From positions 1 to 37,882 of the forward strand of contig JADIMJ010000109.1 in assembly GCA_017694835.1 (NCBI GenBank): a stretch of 37,882 nt of DNA, written 5' to 3'. The position numbers were made by a program, and so were the translations under genes. Below are positions 6,593-15,885 of the stretch, in pieces. The notes under the pieces are model-generated. The model did no database searches. It was given only the letters and a program-made list of their open reading frames with translations, and was not told the DNA's origin. This stretch comes from Candidatus Cryptobacteroides gallistercoris (GTDB lineage: Bacteria; Bacteroidota; Bacteroidia; Bacteroidales; UBA932). How positions within the stretch are numbered: position 1 is the stretch's first letter; every line of letters begins with the position of its first letter.

Positions 6593-8947
6593 CGCACTGA
6601 ATATTACCGTGGCGGAGGTGCCTGTCCTGTCCGAAGACATTCCTATCCGGATAATGTCTGAGCCGTTTCCGGTTATTCCGGCAGCCCTTTCTGATATTAT
6701 GATTTCAGACACAGGGTCTTCGATGTATTTCCTGACAGCCCTCTTGAGCGGTCTGGCTCCGAATTTCCGGTCAAATCCCGCGGCGGAGACAAGTCTTTTG
6801 GCTGCGGCGGTGACATTCAGCCTGTAGCCTTCGGCGCTGACTCTTTTCCCGAGGTCTCTGATCTCTATGTCTATGATTTTGTCTATGTCGGCCTTCGTGA
6901 GCGGGTTGAAATGCACGATTTCGTCTATTCTGTTCACGAATTCAGGGGGGAAGACCCTTCGTATGGCTTTGTCAAGGAGAGTCCCGATGTGGGCGCGCGT
7001 GCCTGCCTCGGATTGCGTGAATCCGATGCTGCGGCCGAATTCGTCGATGTCCCTGCTTCCTACATTCGACGTCATGACCAGTATGGTGTTCCTGAAGCTG
7101 ACTGTCCGGCCGGAGCTGTCCGTGAGCCTTCCTTCGTCAAGAATCTGAAGCAGGAGATTGAATATGTCGGGATGGGCTTTCTCTATTTCATCGAGAAGCA
7201 CTACGCTGTAGGGCTTTCTGCGTACTTTTTCGCTGAGTTGTCCTCCCTCGTCGTACCCCACATATCCCGGAGGGGCTCCGGTGAGCCTTGACACGGAGAA
7301 TTTCTCCATATATTCGCTCATGTCAATCCTTATGAAATTCTCCGGAGAGTCGAACAGCAGTTCTGCCAGAGACTTGGCGAGCTGGGTCTTGCCTACGCCT
7401 GTGGGGCCGCAGAAAAGGAATGTGCCGACGGGCCTGTCCGGACTCATTATCCCGGACCTGTTCCTGATGATGGCCCTTGTCACGATGTCTATGGCGTCAT
7501 CCTGTCCTATAATCCTGTTCCTGAGCCTGTCTTTCATCTTCAGGAGCCTGTGGCCTTCTGATTCTGCGACTCTGCCTGCCGGAATGCCCGTGGCGGAAGA
7601 TATGATTGCCGCGATGTCCTCGGCGGTGACCTGCGGTATTTCCCCGTCCCGTCTTCCCGAGGAATTGCGCCCGGCTTTTTTCCCGGCGGCCAGCTTTACT
7701 TTGGCCCCGGCCTCATCCATGGCGTCAATGGCCTTGTCCGGGAGGCATCTGTCGGCAATATATCTGTCCGACAGGTCCACGCAGGCTTCAATTGCCTCAC
7801 TGGTGTAGACCACTTTATGGAAATTCTCGTATTTTTCCTTGAGGCCGGCCAGAATCATTTTTGTCCGTACCTTGTCGGTCGGCTCGACTGCCACTTTCTG
7901 GAACCTTCTGTCAAGCGCCCCGTCCTTTTCTATGATTTTCTTGAATTCGTCGTATGTGGTGGCGCCTATGCATCTGATTTCGCCCCTTGCAAGTGCCGGC
8001 TTCAGCATGTTGGCGGCGTCAAGGCTGCCTGATGTACCTCCGGCTCCGACTACAGTGTGGAATTCATCTATGAAAAGTATTATGTCCGGGCTGTTCTTCA
8101 GTTCACCGATTATTGACTTGATTCTTTTTTCAAAGTCGCCGCGGAATTTTGTCCCGGCCACTACTGACGCCATGTCAAGTGAAATTATTCTCTTGCCTGC
8201 CATGTCAGCGGGTATGTCCCCGGCGGCAATGCGTGCTGCTATTCCTTCAACGACAGCTGATTTGCCTGCGCCTGCCGGCCCGACAAGCATCGGGTTGTTT
8301 TTCTTTCTCCTGCACAGTATCTCCACGACCCTTGCCATTTCCTCTTCCCTGCCTACCACCGGGTCAAGCCTGTCTTCGGCAGCCGCCTTTGTCAGGTCTG
8401 TGCCGAATGTTTCCAGGAGGCTCTGGCGGTTTTCCTGCGGCTTCGCATTGTCTTCGTCGGTGGGTTCCCCCTCGTTTCCGTCATTCCCGTCATTGTCTTC
8501 GCGGCCAATCAGCCCGTTGTCTGCCATATATGTTATGACGCGCCCGTAGTCAATGCCCGCATCCCGCAGGTATCCCTGCCCGTAGCTGCCTGTGTTGCGC
8601 AGCAGGGCAAGCAGGAGGTGCTGGGAAGAAGCTTCTGAACAGTTGAGTCTCGTGGCTTCCAGTATCGTGATGCTCAGGATATTCTGGCTGCCTCTGGAGA
8701 AAGTGACATGGTCTATTTCGGAAAAGGGTATGTGCTCGTTGGTGAACACATGCCTGTCTATGTAGCTTTTCAGTTCTTCAAGGTCCGTGTCAAGCGCCCG
8801 GATGATTTCGCACGCGACATTGTTGCCGTGACGCAGAATGCCCAGGAACAGGTGGTCGGGGGAAATGCCGTAACTTCCTGTCCTCATGGCTTCTTCGCGG
8901 GCAAAGTTTATAATCGCGTTAAGTTCGTCTGATATCTTGATTTCCAT
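6533..8947 (-). CDS. clpC: Clp/Hsp100 ATPase (ClpA/ClpC-like), ClpP partner
   Basis: Class I Hsp100 unfoldase feeding substrates to ClpP. Domains in order: double Clp-N repeat (about 1-145), an acidic Asp/Asn/Glu-rich linker (about 150-175), AAA1 with Walker A GPAGAGKS near 225, then AAA2 with GPTGVGKT near 512 and the D2-small domain. The segment between the two AAA modules is short and I see no ClpB-type middle coiled coil or UVR motif. GRSIGFTQ in the second ring supplies the IGF loop that docks on ClpP, so this is a protease partner and not a ClpB disaggregase. The codon at 8953 is GTG; ATG at 8947 (MEIKISDELN) is preferred, giving 804 residues. Divergent from gyrA, 81 bp apart. Confidence 0.93.
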   Translation of the reverse strand: MEIKISDELNAIINFAREEAMRTGSYGISPDHLFLGILRHGNNVACEIIRALDTDLEELKSYIDRHVFTNEHIPFSEIDHVTFSRGSQNILSITILEATRLNCSEASSQHLLLALLRNTGSYGQGYLRDAGIDYGRVITYMADNGLIGREDNDGNDGNEGEPTDEDNAKPQENRQSLLETFGTDLTKAAAEDRLDPVVGREEEMARVVEILCRRKKNNPMLVGPAGAGKSAVVEGIAARIAAGDIPADMAGKRIISLDMASVVAGTKFRGDFEKRIKSIIGELKNSPDIILFIDEFHTVVGAGGTSGSLDAANMLKPALARGEIRCIGATTYDEFKKIIEKDGALDRRFQKVAVEPTDKVRTKMILAGLKEKYENFHKVVYTSEAIEACVDLSDRYIADRCLPDKAIDAMDEAGAKVKLAAGKKAGRNSSGRRDGEIPQVTAEDIAAIISSATGIPAGRVAESEGHRLLKMKDRLRNRIIGQDDAIDIVTRAIIRNRSGIMSPDRPVGTFLFCGPTGVGKTQLAKSLAELLFDSPENFIRIDMSEYMEKFSVSRLTGAPPGYVGYDEGGQLSEKVRRKPYSVVLLDEIEKAHPDIFNLLLQILDEGRLTDSSGRTVSFRNTILVMTSNVGSRDIDEFGRSIGFTQSEAGTRAHIGTLLDKAIRRVFPPEFVNRIDEIVHFNPLTKADIDKIIDIEIRDLGKRVSAEGYRLNVTAAAKRLVSAAGFDRKFGARPLKRAVRKYIEDPVSEIIISERAAGITGNGSDIIRIGMSSDRTGTSATVIFSASGESDVNDLKVHVLDHAGK

Positions 8948-8985
8948 ACTCACATTTAAAACCTCGCTAATTTAATATTTTTTTT

Positions 8986-8993
8986 TAACTTTG
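8986..8993 (+). promoter_or_regulatory. -7 box of gyrA
   Basis: TAACTTTG, an exact TAnnTTTG match, follows a T-rich tract. Predicted start near 9000 leaves a leader of about 29 nt. Confidence 0.6.
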
Positions 8994-9028
8994 CAGACTA
9001 TGCGAAATAATAAGGTAATAATATAAAT

Positions 9029-11518
9029 ATGGACAACAATACAAATGAGGTAAACACGGGAAGGATCGAAACGGTCAACATTGACCAGCAGATGAGGAGC
9101 GCGTACATCGACTATTCCATGTCTGTCATAGTTTCAAGGGCTCTTCCTGATGTCAGGGACGGATTGAAGCCGGTGCAGAGAAGAGTATTGTTCGGGATGT
9201 CCGGGCTCGGGCTGTCGTTTTCGGGTCAGACCAAGAAATCCGCCAGAATTGTCGGAGAAGTCCTCGGTAAGTTCCATCCGCACGGGGACTCAAGCGTATA
9301 TGAGGCGATGGCGAGAATGGCGCAGAACTGGAATTTGAGGTATCCTCTCGTATACGGGCAGGGAAACTTCGGTTCCATGGACGGTGACCCGGTTGCCGCA
9401 ATGCGATATACCGAGGCAAAGCTTGAAAAGTTGACGGAGGAGGTCCTCGCGGACATAGACAAGGATACCGTTGATTTCCAGAATAATTTCGATGACACGC
9501 TGCAGGAGCCGGAGGTGCTTCCTACCAAGGCCCCTCTTCTCCTCCTGAACGGGTCTTCCGGAATCGCGGTGGGCATGGCGACCAACATGGCGCCGCACAA
9601 TCTGGCCGAATGCTGCGATGCAATCTGCGCATACATAGACAATCCGGACATTTCCGTAGACGAGCTCATGCACTTCATAAAGGGACCGGATTTCCCGACC
9701 GGCGGCATAATTCAGGGCCGGCAGGGCATAAAGGATGCATTTGAGACCGGACGCGGCAGGATAGTCATCAGGGCGAAGACCGAAATCGAGGTGAGCGAGT
9801 CCGGGCGCGAGACCATAGTGGTGACGGAAATCCCATATATGGTCAACAAGCGTGAGATGATAGAGAAGATCGCCGAACTCGTGGAGGCAAAGAAAATAGA
9901 AGGGATAGCCTATGTCAATGACGAGACCACGAGAAAAGGGGTCAGGGTCGTGATAAAGCTCAAGAAGGATGCCAACAGCAATGTCGTCCTCAACATGCTC
10001 TTCAAATATACTCCGCTCCAGTCAAGCTTTTCCGTCAATAATGTCGCTCTCGTGAACGGAAGGCCGAGGACGCTGAACCTCAAGGACCTGATCAAATATT
10101 TCGTCCGCCACAGGCATGACGTGATTGTGCGCAGGACAAAGTTTGACCTCGACAAGGCCCGCAAGCGCGCACACATACTCGAGGGATTGCTCAAGGCCCT
10201 TGACATAATCGACGAGATAATAAATATCATAAGGTCTTCGAAGACTGTCCAGGATGCAAAGGATGAGCTCATGGCCAGATTCGGCTTCACGGATATACAG
10301 GCCACGGCCATCGTCGAGATGAGGCTCCGCCAGCTTACCGGACTGGAGAGAGAGAAGCTCCAGAGCGAATATGATGAACTCATGAAGTTCATAAATTACT
10401 GCGAGGAGGTGCTTGCAAGCTATGACCGCCAGATGGACATCGTCAAGGACGAGACCATGAGGCTGAAGGAAAAGTTCGGTGATGGGCGGCGGACGGAAAT
10501 AGCCCTCGCTGCGGATGAGTTCAATCCGGAGGACTTCTATCCGGATGAGGATGTGGTCATAACGATTTCTCATCTGGGCTACATCAAGCGCACCGCCCTT
10601 TCCGAATACAGGACGCAGAACCGCGGCGGTGTGGGCATAAAGGGCAGCACCACCAGGGACGAGGATTTTGTGGAGCACATCTATGTCGCCAACATGCACA
10701 GCACAATGCTTCTCTTCACACAGAACGGAAGGTGCTATTGGCTCAAGGTGTATGAAATACCCGAAGGTTCCCGTGCATCCAAGGGCCGGGCTCTCCAGAA
10801 TGTCATAAACATCGAACCGGGGGACCAGGTCAAGGCATATATCAATGTGAAGAATCTCAAGGACACTGATTATGTGAACGACAACTTCATCGTCCTGGCG
10901 ACGAAGCGCGGAATCATAAAGAAGACCTCCCTTGAGGCATATTCAAGACCGAGGACCAGCGGTGTCAATGCCATAACGGTGCGCGACGGGGATGAACTGC
11001 TGGAGGCCGCCATGACGGACGGGCACAGCCAGATTCTCCTTGCAGGCCGCAACGGCCGCTGCGTGAGATTTGACGAGGCTGATGCAAGGCCTCTCGGCCG
11101 TACCGCATCCGGTGTCCGTGGAATCAATATTGATGACGGCGATGAAGTGGTCGGGATGATCTGCTACAATCCTTCTGCGGAAGACGCCGCGTCGCATACT
11201 GTCCTTGTTGTAAGCGAAAACGGCTACGGCAAGCGTTCGGATTTCGATGAATACCGCATCACCAGCAGGGGAAGCAAAGGAGTGAAGACTCTCAATATCA
11301 CGGAGAAGACGGGCAAGCTTGTGGCCATCAAGAATGTGACTGACGACAATGACCTGATGATTATGAACAGGTCCGGCATCACCATACGCATGGCCGTGTC
11401 AGACATCAGGGTGGCAGGCCGTGCAACGCAGGGCGTCCGTCTGATAAATATAAGGGAAGGGGATGCCATAGCAGCGGTGTCCGCCGTAAACAAGACAGCG
11501 GAAGGGGATGAAAACTGA
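9029..11518 (+). CDS. gyrA: DNA gyrase subunit A
   Basis: Breakage-reunion subunit of type IIA topoisomerase, which introduces negative supercoils with GyrB. The N-terminal winged-helix domain carries the quinolone region [17 protein letters not shown], with Ser88 and Glu92 at the positions of E. coli Ser83 and Asp87, and the catalytic Tyr127 in AAMRYTE. The C-terminal beta-pinwheel has several repeats and a recognisable GyrA-box variant [10 protein letters not shown], which distinguishes it from ParC. At 829 residues it is close to the 830-870 range of the family. Ser at position 88 is the drug-sensitive state in other species. A TPR gene follows in the same direction after 58 bp. Confidence 0.97.
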   Translation: MDNNTNEVNTGRIETVNIDQQMRSAYIDYSMSVIVSRALPDVRDGLKPVQRRVLFGMSGLGLSFSGQTKKSARIVGEVLGKFHPHGDSSVYEAMARMAQNWNLRYPLVYGQGNFGSMDGDPVAAMRYTEAKLEKLTEEVLADIDKDTVDFQNNFDDTLQEPEVLPTKAPLLLLNGSSGIAVGMATNMAPHNLAECCDAICAYIDNPDISVDELMHFIKGPDFPTGGIIQGRQGIKDAFETGRGRIVIRAKTEIEVSESGRETIVVTEIPYMVNKREMIEKIAELVEAKKIEGIAYVNDETTRKGVRVVIKLKKDANSNVVLNMLFKYTPLQSSFSVNNVALVNGRPRTLNLKDLIKYFVRHRHDVIVRRTKFDLDKARKRAHILEGLLKALDIIDEIINIIRSSKTVQDAKDELMARFGFTDIQATAIVEMRLRQLTGLEREKLQSEYDELMKFINYCEEVLASYDRQMDIVKDETMRLKEKFGDGRRTEIALAADEFNPEDFYPDEDVVITISHLGYIKRTALSEYRTQNRGGVGIKGSTTRDEDFVEHIYVANMHSTMLLFTQNGRCYWLKVYEIPEGSRASKGRALQNVINIEPGDQVKAYINVKNLKDTDYVNDNFIVLATKRGIIKKTSLEAYSRPRTSGVNAITVRDGDELLEAAMTDGHSQILLAGRNGRCVRFDEADARPLGRTASGVRGINIDDGDEVVGMICYNPSAEDAASHTVLVVSENGYGKRSDFDEYRITSRGSKGVKTLNITEKTGKLVAIKNVTDDNDLMIMNRSGITIRMAVSDIRVAGRATQGVRLINIREGDAIAAVSAVNKTAEGDEN

Positions 11519-11576
11519 CCTTTCCTCCAATGGCTGACAATTTAAGGTCCAATATTAACTGATAAATTTTTGAACA

Positions 11577-12899
11577 ATGAAACGTATTCTTATCGCATTG
11601 GCTGTACTTCTTTCCGTACAGGTGGCTGATGCCCAGGTGAAATCGCCTGCCGATGCCAAAAAAGCAGTGGAGTCTGCCAAGGCCGCAACGGAGAATCCGA
11701 AGAAGGCCGTAAAACCTGCGACATGGCTGAAGCTTGCCTCGGCTTATGTCGATGCGTATGATTCGCCTATGGGAAATGCATGGGTCGGTGCCGGCCAGCA
11801 GGAACTTGCCCTTATCATGGGCAATGAAAAGCCTCTCTCGACAGAGACCGTGTCCCTTGCAGGCGAGACATATACCAAGCAGGTATATGAGACAAGGAAC
11901 TATTATTTCAATGCGGCCGGAGTCCTTTCTGTCATTGAGGTGACCAAGCCTGTATTTGAGGATGCCCTCGCCGAAGCCTATGCTGCATATCAGGAGGCTT
12001 ATAAGATTGACGCCAAGGGAAGCAAGACCAAGGATGTCGTGGCAGGAATCAAGAACATTTCCTCAAAATATCTCAACGAAGGCATGAACTGGTATCTCCT
12101 CGGTGACATGAAGAAGGCAAGCGCTGCCTTTGCGGATGCAGCGGAGGCCGTTGCCGCCGAGCCGGTCAGCGAGATTGATACCGTCGCTTCCTACAATGCC
12201 GGATTCACCGCATGGATGACTAAGGACTACAAGTCAGCCGCAGACTGGTTCGGCACCTGCATCGAAGCCGGATATTATGAAGACGGCGAGGTATATGCCA
12301 AGCTTGCCGACTGTCAGCTGAATCTTGCCGACACTACTGCTGCCGTGAGCACCTTCGAGACAGGCTTCGAGAAATTCCCTCAGAGCCAGAGCATCCTCAT
12401 CGGTCTCATCAATTACTATATCGGGACAGGCGACAATCCTCAGCGTCTCTTTGAGCTTATCAACAAGGCAAAGGAGAATGAGCCGAACAACGCATCCCTC
12501 TATTATGTCGAGGGCAACATCTATAAGGAACTCGGGAAATATGCCGAGGCTGAGGCTGCCTATCTGAAGTCAAATGAAATCAATCCGGAATATGAATTCG
12601 GTCTCATCGGCATTGGAATCATGTATTATGACCGTGCCCTTGAACTTCAGGAAGAGGCCCAGAATGAATTTGACGATGCAAAGTACAATGCTCTCGTAGA
12701 GCAGTTCGAGATTTCGCTCAAGAGTGCGATAGAGCCGTTTGAAAAGGCCTTCACAGTCACAAAGGACCAGAACATCAAGATAAGCATCGCCGAGTATCTC
12801 AAGAACATCTATTACAGGTTCAGTACTGATCCGGATCCTAAATACGGTGAGAACTACAGGAAATACAATGCTATAGTGACTTCAGGAACAGTTGAATAG
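11577..12899 (+). CDS. Secreted TPR-repeat protein
   Basis: Periplasmic or surface protein of 440 residues. Signal peptide about 1-19 (cleavage near ADA-Q), an Ala/Lys-rich helical part, then tetratricopeptide repeats, clearest at about 230-330 in phrases such as ASLYYVEGNIYKELGKYAEA and the following NPEYEFGLIGIGIMYYDRAL. TPRs form protein-binding helical solenoids; no enzyme domain is seen. It lies downstream of gyrA and may share its transcript, since no clear TAnnTTTG box was found in the 58-bp gap. Function is unknown. Confidence 0.85.
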   Translation: MKRILIALAVLLSVQVADAQVKSPADAKKAVESAKAATENPKKAVKPATWLKLASAYVDAYDSPMGNAWVGAGQQELALIMGNEKPLSTETVSLAGETYTKQVYETRNYYFNAAGVLSVIEVTKPVFEDALAEAYAAYQEAYKIDAKGSKTKDVVAGIKNISSKYLNEGMNWYLLGDMKKASAAFADAAEAVAAEPVSEIDTVASYNAGFTAWMTKDYKSAADWFGTCIEAGYYEDGEVYAKLADCQLNLADTTAAVSTFETGFEKFPQSQSILIGLINYYIGTGDNPQRLFELINKAKENEPNNASLYYVEGNIYKELGKYAEAEAAYLKSNEINPEYEFGLIGIGIMYYDRALELQEEAQNEFDDAKYNALVEQFEISLKSAIEPFEKAFTVTKDQNIKISIAEYLKNIYYRFSTDPDPKYGENYRKYNAIVTSGTVE

Positions 12900-12926
12900 C
12901 AGTTGCCTTTCCTGAAGCAGGAAAAA

Positions 12927-12964
12927 GGGCGGCCCGTACAAGTCCATCGACTTTCGGGCCGCCC
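12927..12964. terminator. Bidirectional terminator between the TPR and PhoH-like genes
   Basis: Perfect 10-bp stem GGGCGGCCCG (12927-12936) with CGGGCCGCCC (12955-12964) and an 18-nt loop. Read on the minus strand it is followed by TTTTT, so it fits best as the end of the phoH-like transcript; on the plus strand the tail is only modestly T-rich. Confidence 0.8.
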
Positions 12965-13019
12965 TTCTATTGTCCTTCTATTGTCCTTCCATTGCCCTTC
13001 TATTGTCCTTCGAATGCCT
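12965..13019. repeat. Five 11-bp tandem repeat units at the end of the PhoH-like gene
   Basis: Units beginning at 12965, 12976, 12987, 12998 and 13009 read TTCTATTGTCC, TTCTATTGTCC, TTCCATTGCCC, TTCTATTGTCC and TTCGAATGCCT. Read on the minus strand, the unit encodes the last residues Glu-Gly-Gln plus the stop codon, so copies of the gene's own 3' end fill the space up to the terminator stem. Confidence 0.75.
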
Positions 13020-13935
13020 TGACAATCTTTGACACGAGCGGATGCCTGACTATGTCTTCATTATTGAAGAAGACGGTACTGATTCCCTTTATATTTTTCG
13101 TGAGCTCTATCCCTTTCAGCAGACCGGAATCCTCCTTGTGCGGAAGGTCTATCTGGGATGCGTCGCCTGTGACGATGAATTTTGCGTCCCTGCCCATTCT
13201 TGTAAGGAACATCTTGAGCTGTCCGAGATTGGTGTTCTGGGCTTCGTCGAGAATGACGCAGGCGCGGTCGAGGGTCCGTCCCCGCATATATGCGAGAGGT
13301 GCAATCTGTATTGTGCCGTCAGCCATGAAGTCCTGAAGCTTCTTTGACGGAATCATGTCTTCAAGAGCATCGTACAGGGGCTGCAGGTAGGGATCCAGCT
13401 TGTCCTTCAGGTCTCCCGGCAGGAATCCCAGCCTTTCCCCGGCCTCAACGGCGGGTCTGGTGAGAATGATGCGCCTGATTTCGCGGTTTTTAAGAGCCCT
13501 GACGGCAAGGGCAATCGCGATGTATGTCTTTCCGGTCCCCGCAGGTCCGACTGCAAATATCAGGTCATTTTCGAAATACGCCCTCACCATTTCCTGCTGT
13601 GTCCTGTTCCTTGCCTTTATCGGTTTCCCGTCATTGCCGTGTACGATTGTGGATTCCCCGTCCAGCCTGAAACGGTCAGGGCTTGATTCCCCGTCGAAAA
13701 TGTCTTCCACATCGTATGGCGAGAGAGCCGTCTTGTGCAGCCGCCGTTCAATCAGCATGTTGAGTTTGGTCTCGAATTCCACGGTGTCCGGGTCGCTTCC
13801 CTCAAGATTTATTTCGGTGCCTCTGGCTGCAACTTTGAGCCGGGGGAAATATGAACACAATGCCTCAAGGATTCTGTTGCCTGCCCCATAGATTTCAAGC
13901 GGGTCAATTGCCTCTAGTCTGATGGTCTTCTTCAT
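13000..13935 (-). CDS. PhoH-like ATPase/RNA-binding protein (PhoL/YbeZ type)
   Basis: Cytoplasmic P-loop protein of 311 residues. An N-terminal KH-like region (about 1-95) precedes the PhoH domain with Walker A GPAGTGKT (130-137), Walker B in CVILDEAQN and a sensor segment FIVTGDASQIDLP. Family members are linked to ribosome and RNA metabolism, often beside ybeY, which is not seen here. The frame extends to 14079, but the start at 13935 matches the family and overlaps the stop of the upstream CapA gene as ATGA, implying coupled translation. Ends in an 11-bp repeat array and a strong hairpin. Confidence 0.9.
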   Translation of the reverse strand: MKKTIRLEAIDPLEIYGAGNRILEALCSYFPRLKVAARGTEINLEGSDPDTVEFETKLNMLIERRLHKTALSPYDVEDIFDGESSPDRFRLDGESTIVHGNDGKPIKARNRTQQEMVRAYFENDLIFAVGPAGTGKTYIAIALAVRALKNREIRRIILTRPAVEAGERLGFLPGDLKDKLDPYLQPLYDALEDMIPSKKLQDFMADGTIQIAPLAYMRGRTLDRACVILDEAQNTNLGQLKMFLTRMGRDAKFIVTGDASQIDLPHKEDSGLLKGIELTKNIKGISTVFFNNEDIVRHPLVSKIVKAFEGQ

Positions 13936-15191
13936 CTGGCGTTTATTTCCGTTAGTCTGTGATATGTGTCTTTCATTTTTGTCCATTCCCGGCTGTCCTG
14001 CCATTCGCGGCGCCTTTGCAGGCCGTCCTCCAGGAATATGGTCTTGTGGCTGTCGGTAAGCCTGCCGGGCAGCGAACACCAGGTGTACATGAGTTCAAGC
14101 GGGAGGATTGCGGTGCTGCCGTCATGATTCCTGACTACGGTCATCCTGAGGAGCAGGCCAGCCTGTGTGTTTGCCGCACTCATGTTCGATATGATGTTGC
14201 CGAGGGAATATATGACAGGCACATGCTTTTCCCCGTCTGCGGTCCGGACCATTATCGTGTCGCAGTCCTGGATGACATGGGGATGGGTGCCGATGATGAC
14301 GTCGGCTCCGTTTTCAGCCATCCATCTTGCCATATCTTCCTGGGCTTCCGAATGTTTCAGATGGTATTCTTCACCCCAGTGCGGCAGGGCCACGATGAAT
14401 TCCGCCCCTTCGTCCCTGGCTTTCTGCAGGGCTTGCCTTACTTTGTCTTTCCGGAGCATGTTCAGCCTGTATTTTCCTGCCGCCGGGACATTCGTGCCGT
14501 ATGTGAAATTCAGGAATGCCGTCTTTATGCCCCTGACTCTCAGGAACAGAATTTCCGGCGGCCAGGCTTCCTGCGTGCCCGTGCATCCGGTCACATGTAT
14601 TTGTCCGGAGTCTTCCATATGCCTGTATACGGACATTGTGCGCTCCATGCCGGAGGCGCCTTTGTCGCATATGTGGTTGTTGGCCGTGAGGAAAATGTCT
14701 GCTCCGCAGTCCCTGATATATCCGGCATACGAGTCGGGGGCAGAAAATGACGGGTATCCTGAAAACGGCGGCCCGGCAAGTGCGAATTCCATGTTTGCGG
14801 CGGCAATGTCCGCACCGGAAATCGTTTCTTTGAGTTCTTCGAGGTACGGGGTGAAGTCGTATGCGCTGTCACAGTCCGGGGATGATTCGCCGTGCAGTTC
14901 CTTATGTCTGCCATGGGCGTTTTCCAGCTGGGCCGAGTGCAGCATGACATCCCCGATGAATACGAATGTCGCAGTGTCCGCTGTCCTGAGCGGGCGGGGG
15001 CCATGTGCAAGGGCGTCTTCAATGAGTTTCCTGTCATCTGTCCGCGGCCCGCAGTGTCCTGTGACGGCGGCAGTCTCTGCCTGTCCTTCATGTTCAGGAT
15101 GTGCGCGGAGGCTGCCCCGGTCCGGGCTGCCGTACATGGCCGCAGGCATGCAGCAGGACAAAACTATGAAAAAAAACTGCGCAGTATTCAT
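13932..15191 (-). CDS. CapA-family protein (poly-gamma-glutamate synthesis type)
   Basis: Exported protein with a metallophosphatase-like CapA domain. Motifs in order are GDVML (residues 80-84), ANMEFALAG, TANNHICDKG, LPHWGEEY, IIGTHPHVIQ and YSLGNII. In known systems CapA/PgsA proteins take part in poly-gamma-glutamate capsule production, but many homologues stand alone as here, without pgsB/C, so that role is unproven. The open frame starts at 15239, yet its first codon lies inside the -7 box at 15237-15244; starts at 15206 or 15191 are therefore more likely, and 15191 gives a clean hydrophobic signal (MNTAQFFFIVLSCC) that could be a lipoprotein signal. Translationally coupled to the PhoH-like gene. 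Confidence 0.85.
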   Translation of the reverse strand: MNTAQFFFIVLSCCMPAAMYGSPDRGSLRAHPEHEGQAETAAVTGHCGPRTDDRKLIEDALAHGPRPLRTADTATFVFIGDVMLHSAQLENAHGRHKELHGESSPDCDSAYDFTPYLEELKETISGADIAAANMEFALAGPPFSGYPSFSAPDSYAGYIRDCGADIFLTANNHICDKGASGMERTMSVYRHMEDSGQIHVTGCTGTQEAWPPEILFLRVRGIKTAFLNFTYGTNVPAAGKYRLNMLRKDKVRQALQKARDEGAEFIVALPHWGEEYHLKHSEAQEDMARWMAENGADVIIGTHPHVIQDCDTIMVRTADGEKHVPVIYSLGNIISNMSAANTQAGLLLRMTVVRNHDGSTAILPLELMYTWCSLPGRLTDSHKTIFLEDGLQRRREWQDSREWTKMKDTYHRLTEINAR

Positions 15192-15236
15192 AAGGCTCCC
15201 GTACATCAATGCCGGCAGGGCAATGATATTGTCCTG

Positions 15237-15244
15237 CAAATTTA
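15237..15244 (-). promoter_or_regulatory. -7 box of the capA-like gene
   Basis: Reads TAAATTTG on the minus strand, an exact TAnnTTTG match. It predicts a start near 15230 and excludes the most upstream ATG of the CapA frame. Confidence 0.6.
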
Positions 15245-15313
15245 GGTGCAGTTTTGAAATTTTTCAAAAATTCTTTCACGGCTCTTTCCGGACAGAGGAT
15301 TCTTTTAATATTT

Positions 15314-15344
15314 TTTGTCATGGATAATATATTGGTTAAATTTG
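15314..15344 (+). promoter_or_regulatory. Canonical Bacteroidota promoter of the SPOR-M28-leuS run
   Basis: TTTG (15314-15317), a 19-bp spacer and TAAATTTG (15337-15344): the best full -33/-7 match in the window. The transcript should begin near 15351, which makes an ATG at 15352 leaderless and favours the ATG at 15370. Confidence 0.75.
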
Positions 15345-15369
15345 CACGGATATGCTAATGAGACATAAT

Positions 15370-15885
15370 ATGAACAGGACGGTGATATCGGTATTGCTTG
15401 CCTCGGCCCTGCTTTTTTCCGGCTGTGACATGTTCCGGCGTATGGCCGGGCGTCCGACGGCGGCTGAACTGGACCGGATGAGGGCGGAGATGATGGCGGA
15501 AAAGGAGGCTGAGCACCAGGCCAGGATAGATTCTCTGCGCCGTGTGGAGAAAATGCTGGCCGACTCGCTTTCTGTCCTTGATTCTCTCCGGCAGATGAAC
15601 GGTACGATACTCAATCCTTCGGAGATGGGCGGACTTTTCACCACAAGGCTCGAGGCCAGATACTACATTGTTGTCGGCTCTTTCCTCGACCGCTCCAATG
15701 CGGAAGTGTTTCTCGGGGAAGTGTCTGCGTCCGGATATGTCCCGACTCTGATAAATTTCAGAAACGGCTTCAATGCAGTCGGCATAATGCCTTCCGACAA
15801 TCTGAGGGATGTACTGAGTTCCCTGAGGCAGGTCAAGGCGGAGACATTCTGTCCTGACGATGTGTGGATTCTGGTAAATGAATGA
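15370..15885 (+). CDS. SPOR-domain lipoprotein
   Basis: Envelope lipoprotein of 171 residues from the start at 15370. Signal peptide with lipobox LLFSGC (Cys19), a charged coiled-coil stretch at about residues 30-75, then a SPOR domain (about 97-171) showing YYIVVGSFLDRSNAEVF at its start and PDDVWILV at its end. SPOR domains bind glycan strands stripped of stem peptides, often at division sites. Upstream in-frame ATGs at 15352 and 15358 are less likely given the promoter at 15314-15344. The stop overlaps the next ATG (ATGA), so expression is tied to the M28-like protein. Confidence 0.85.
   Translation: MNRTVISVLLASALLFSGCDMFRRMAGRPTAAELDRMRAEMMAEKEAEHQARIDSLRRVEKMLADSLSVLDSLRQMNGTILNPSEMGGLFTTRLEARYYIVVGSFLDRSNAEVFLGEVSASGYVPTLINFRNGFNAVGIMPSDNLRDVLSSLRQVKAETFCPDDVWILVNE

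Noticed and set aside
6533..8947. Whether the Clp ATPase is a ClpB disaggregase or a broken gene, because the region between its AAA modules is short
   Set aside because: Both Walker motifs, the N domain and an IGF loop for ClpP docking are intact; a short middle region is normal for ClpA/ClpC-type partners.
12965..13019. Possible CRISPR array
   Set aside because: Units are 11 bp, directly adjacent without spacers and include the end of a coding gene, so this is a simple tandem repeat.
15256..15273. AT-rich palindrome GAAATTTTTCAAAAATTC as a terminator
   Set aside because: It lies between divergent genes, upstream of both, with no GC stem, so termination is unlikely.
14167..15327. 386-codon open frame antisense to the CapA gene
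   Set aside because: No domain is recognisable, while the opposite strand encodes an intact CapA protein with all family motifs. GC-rich third positions create long antisense frames here.
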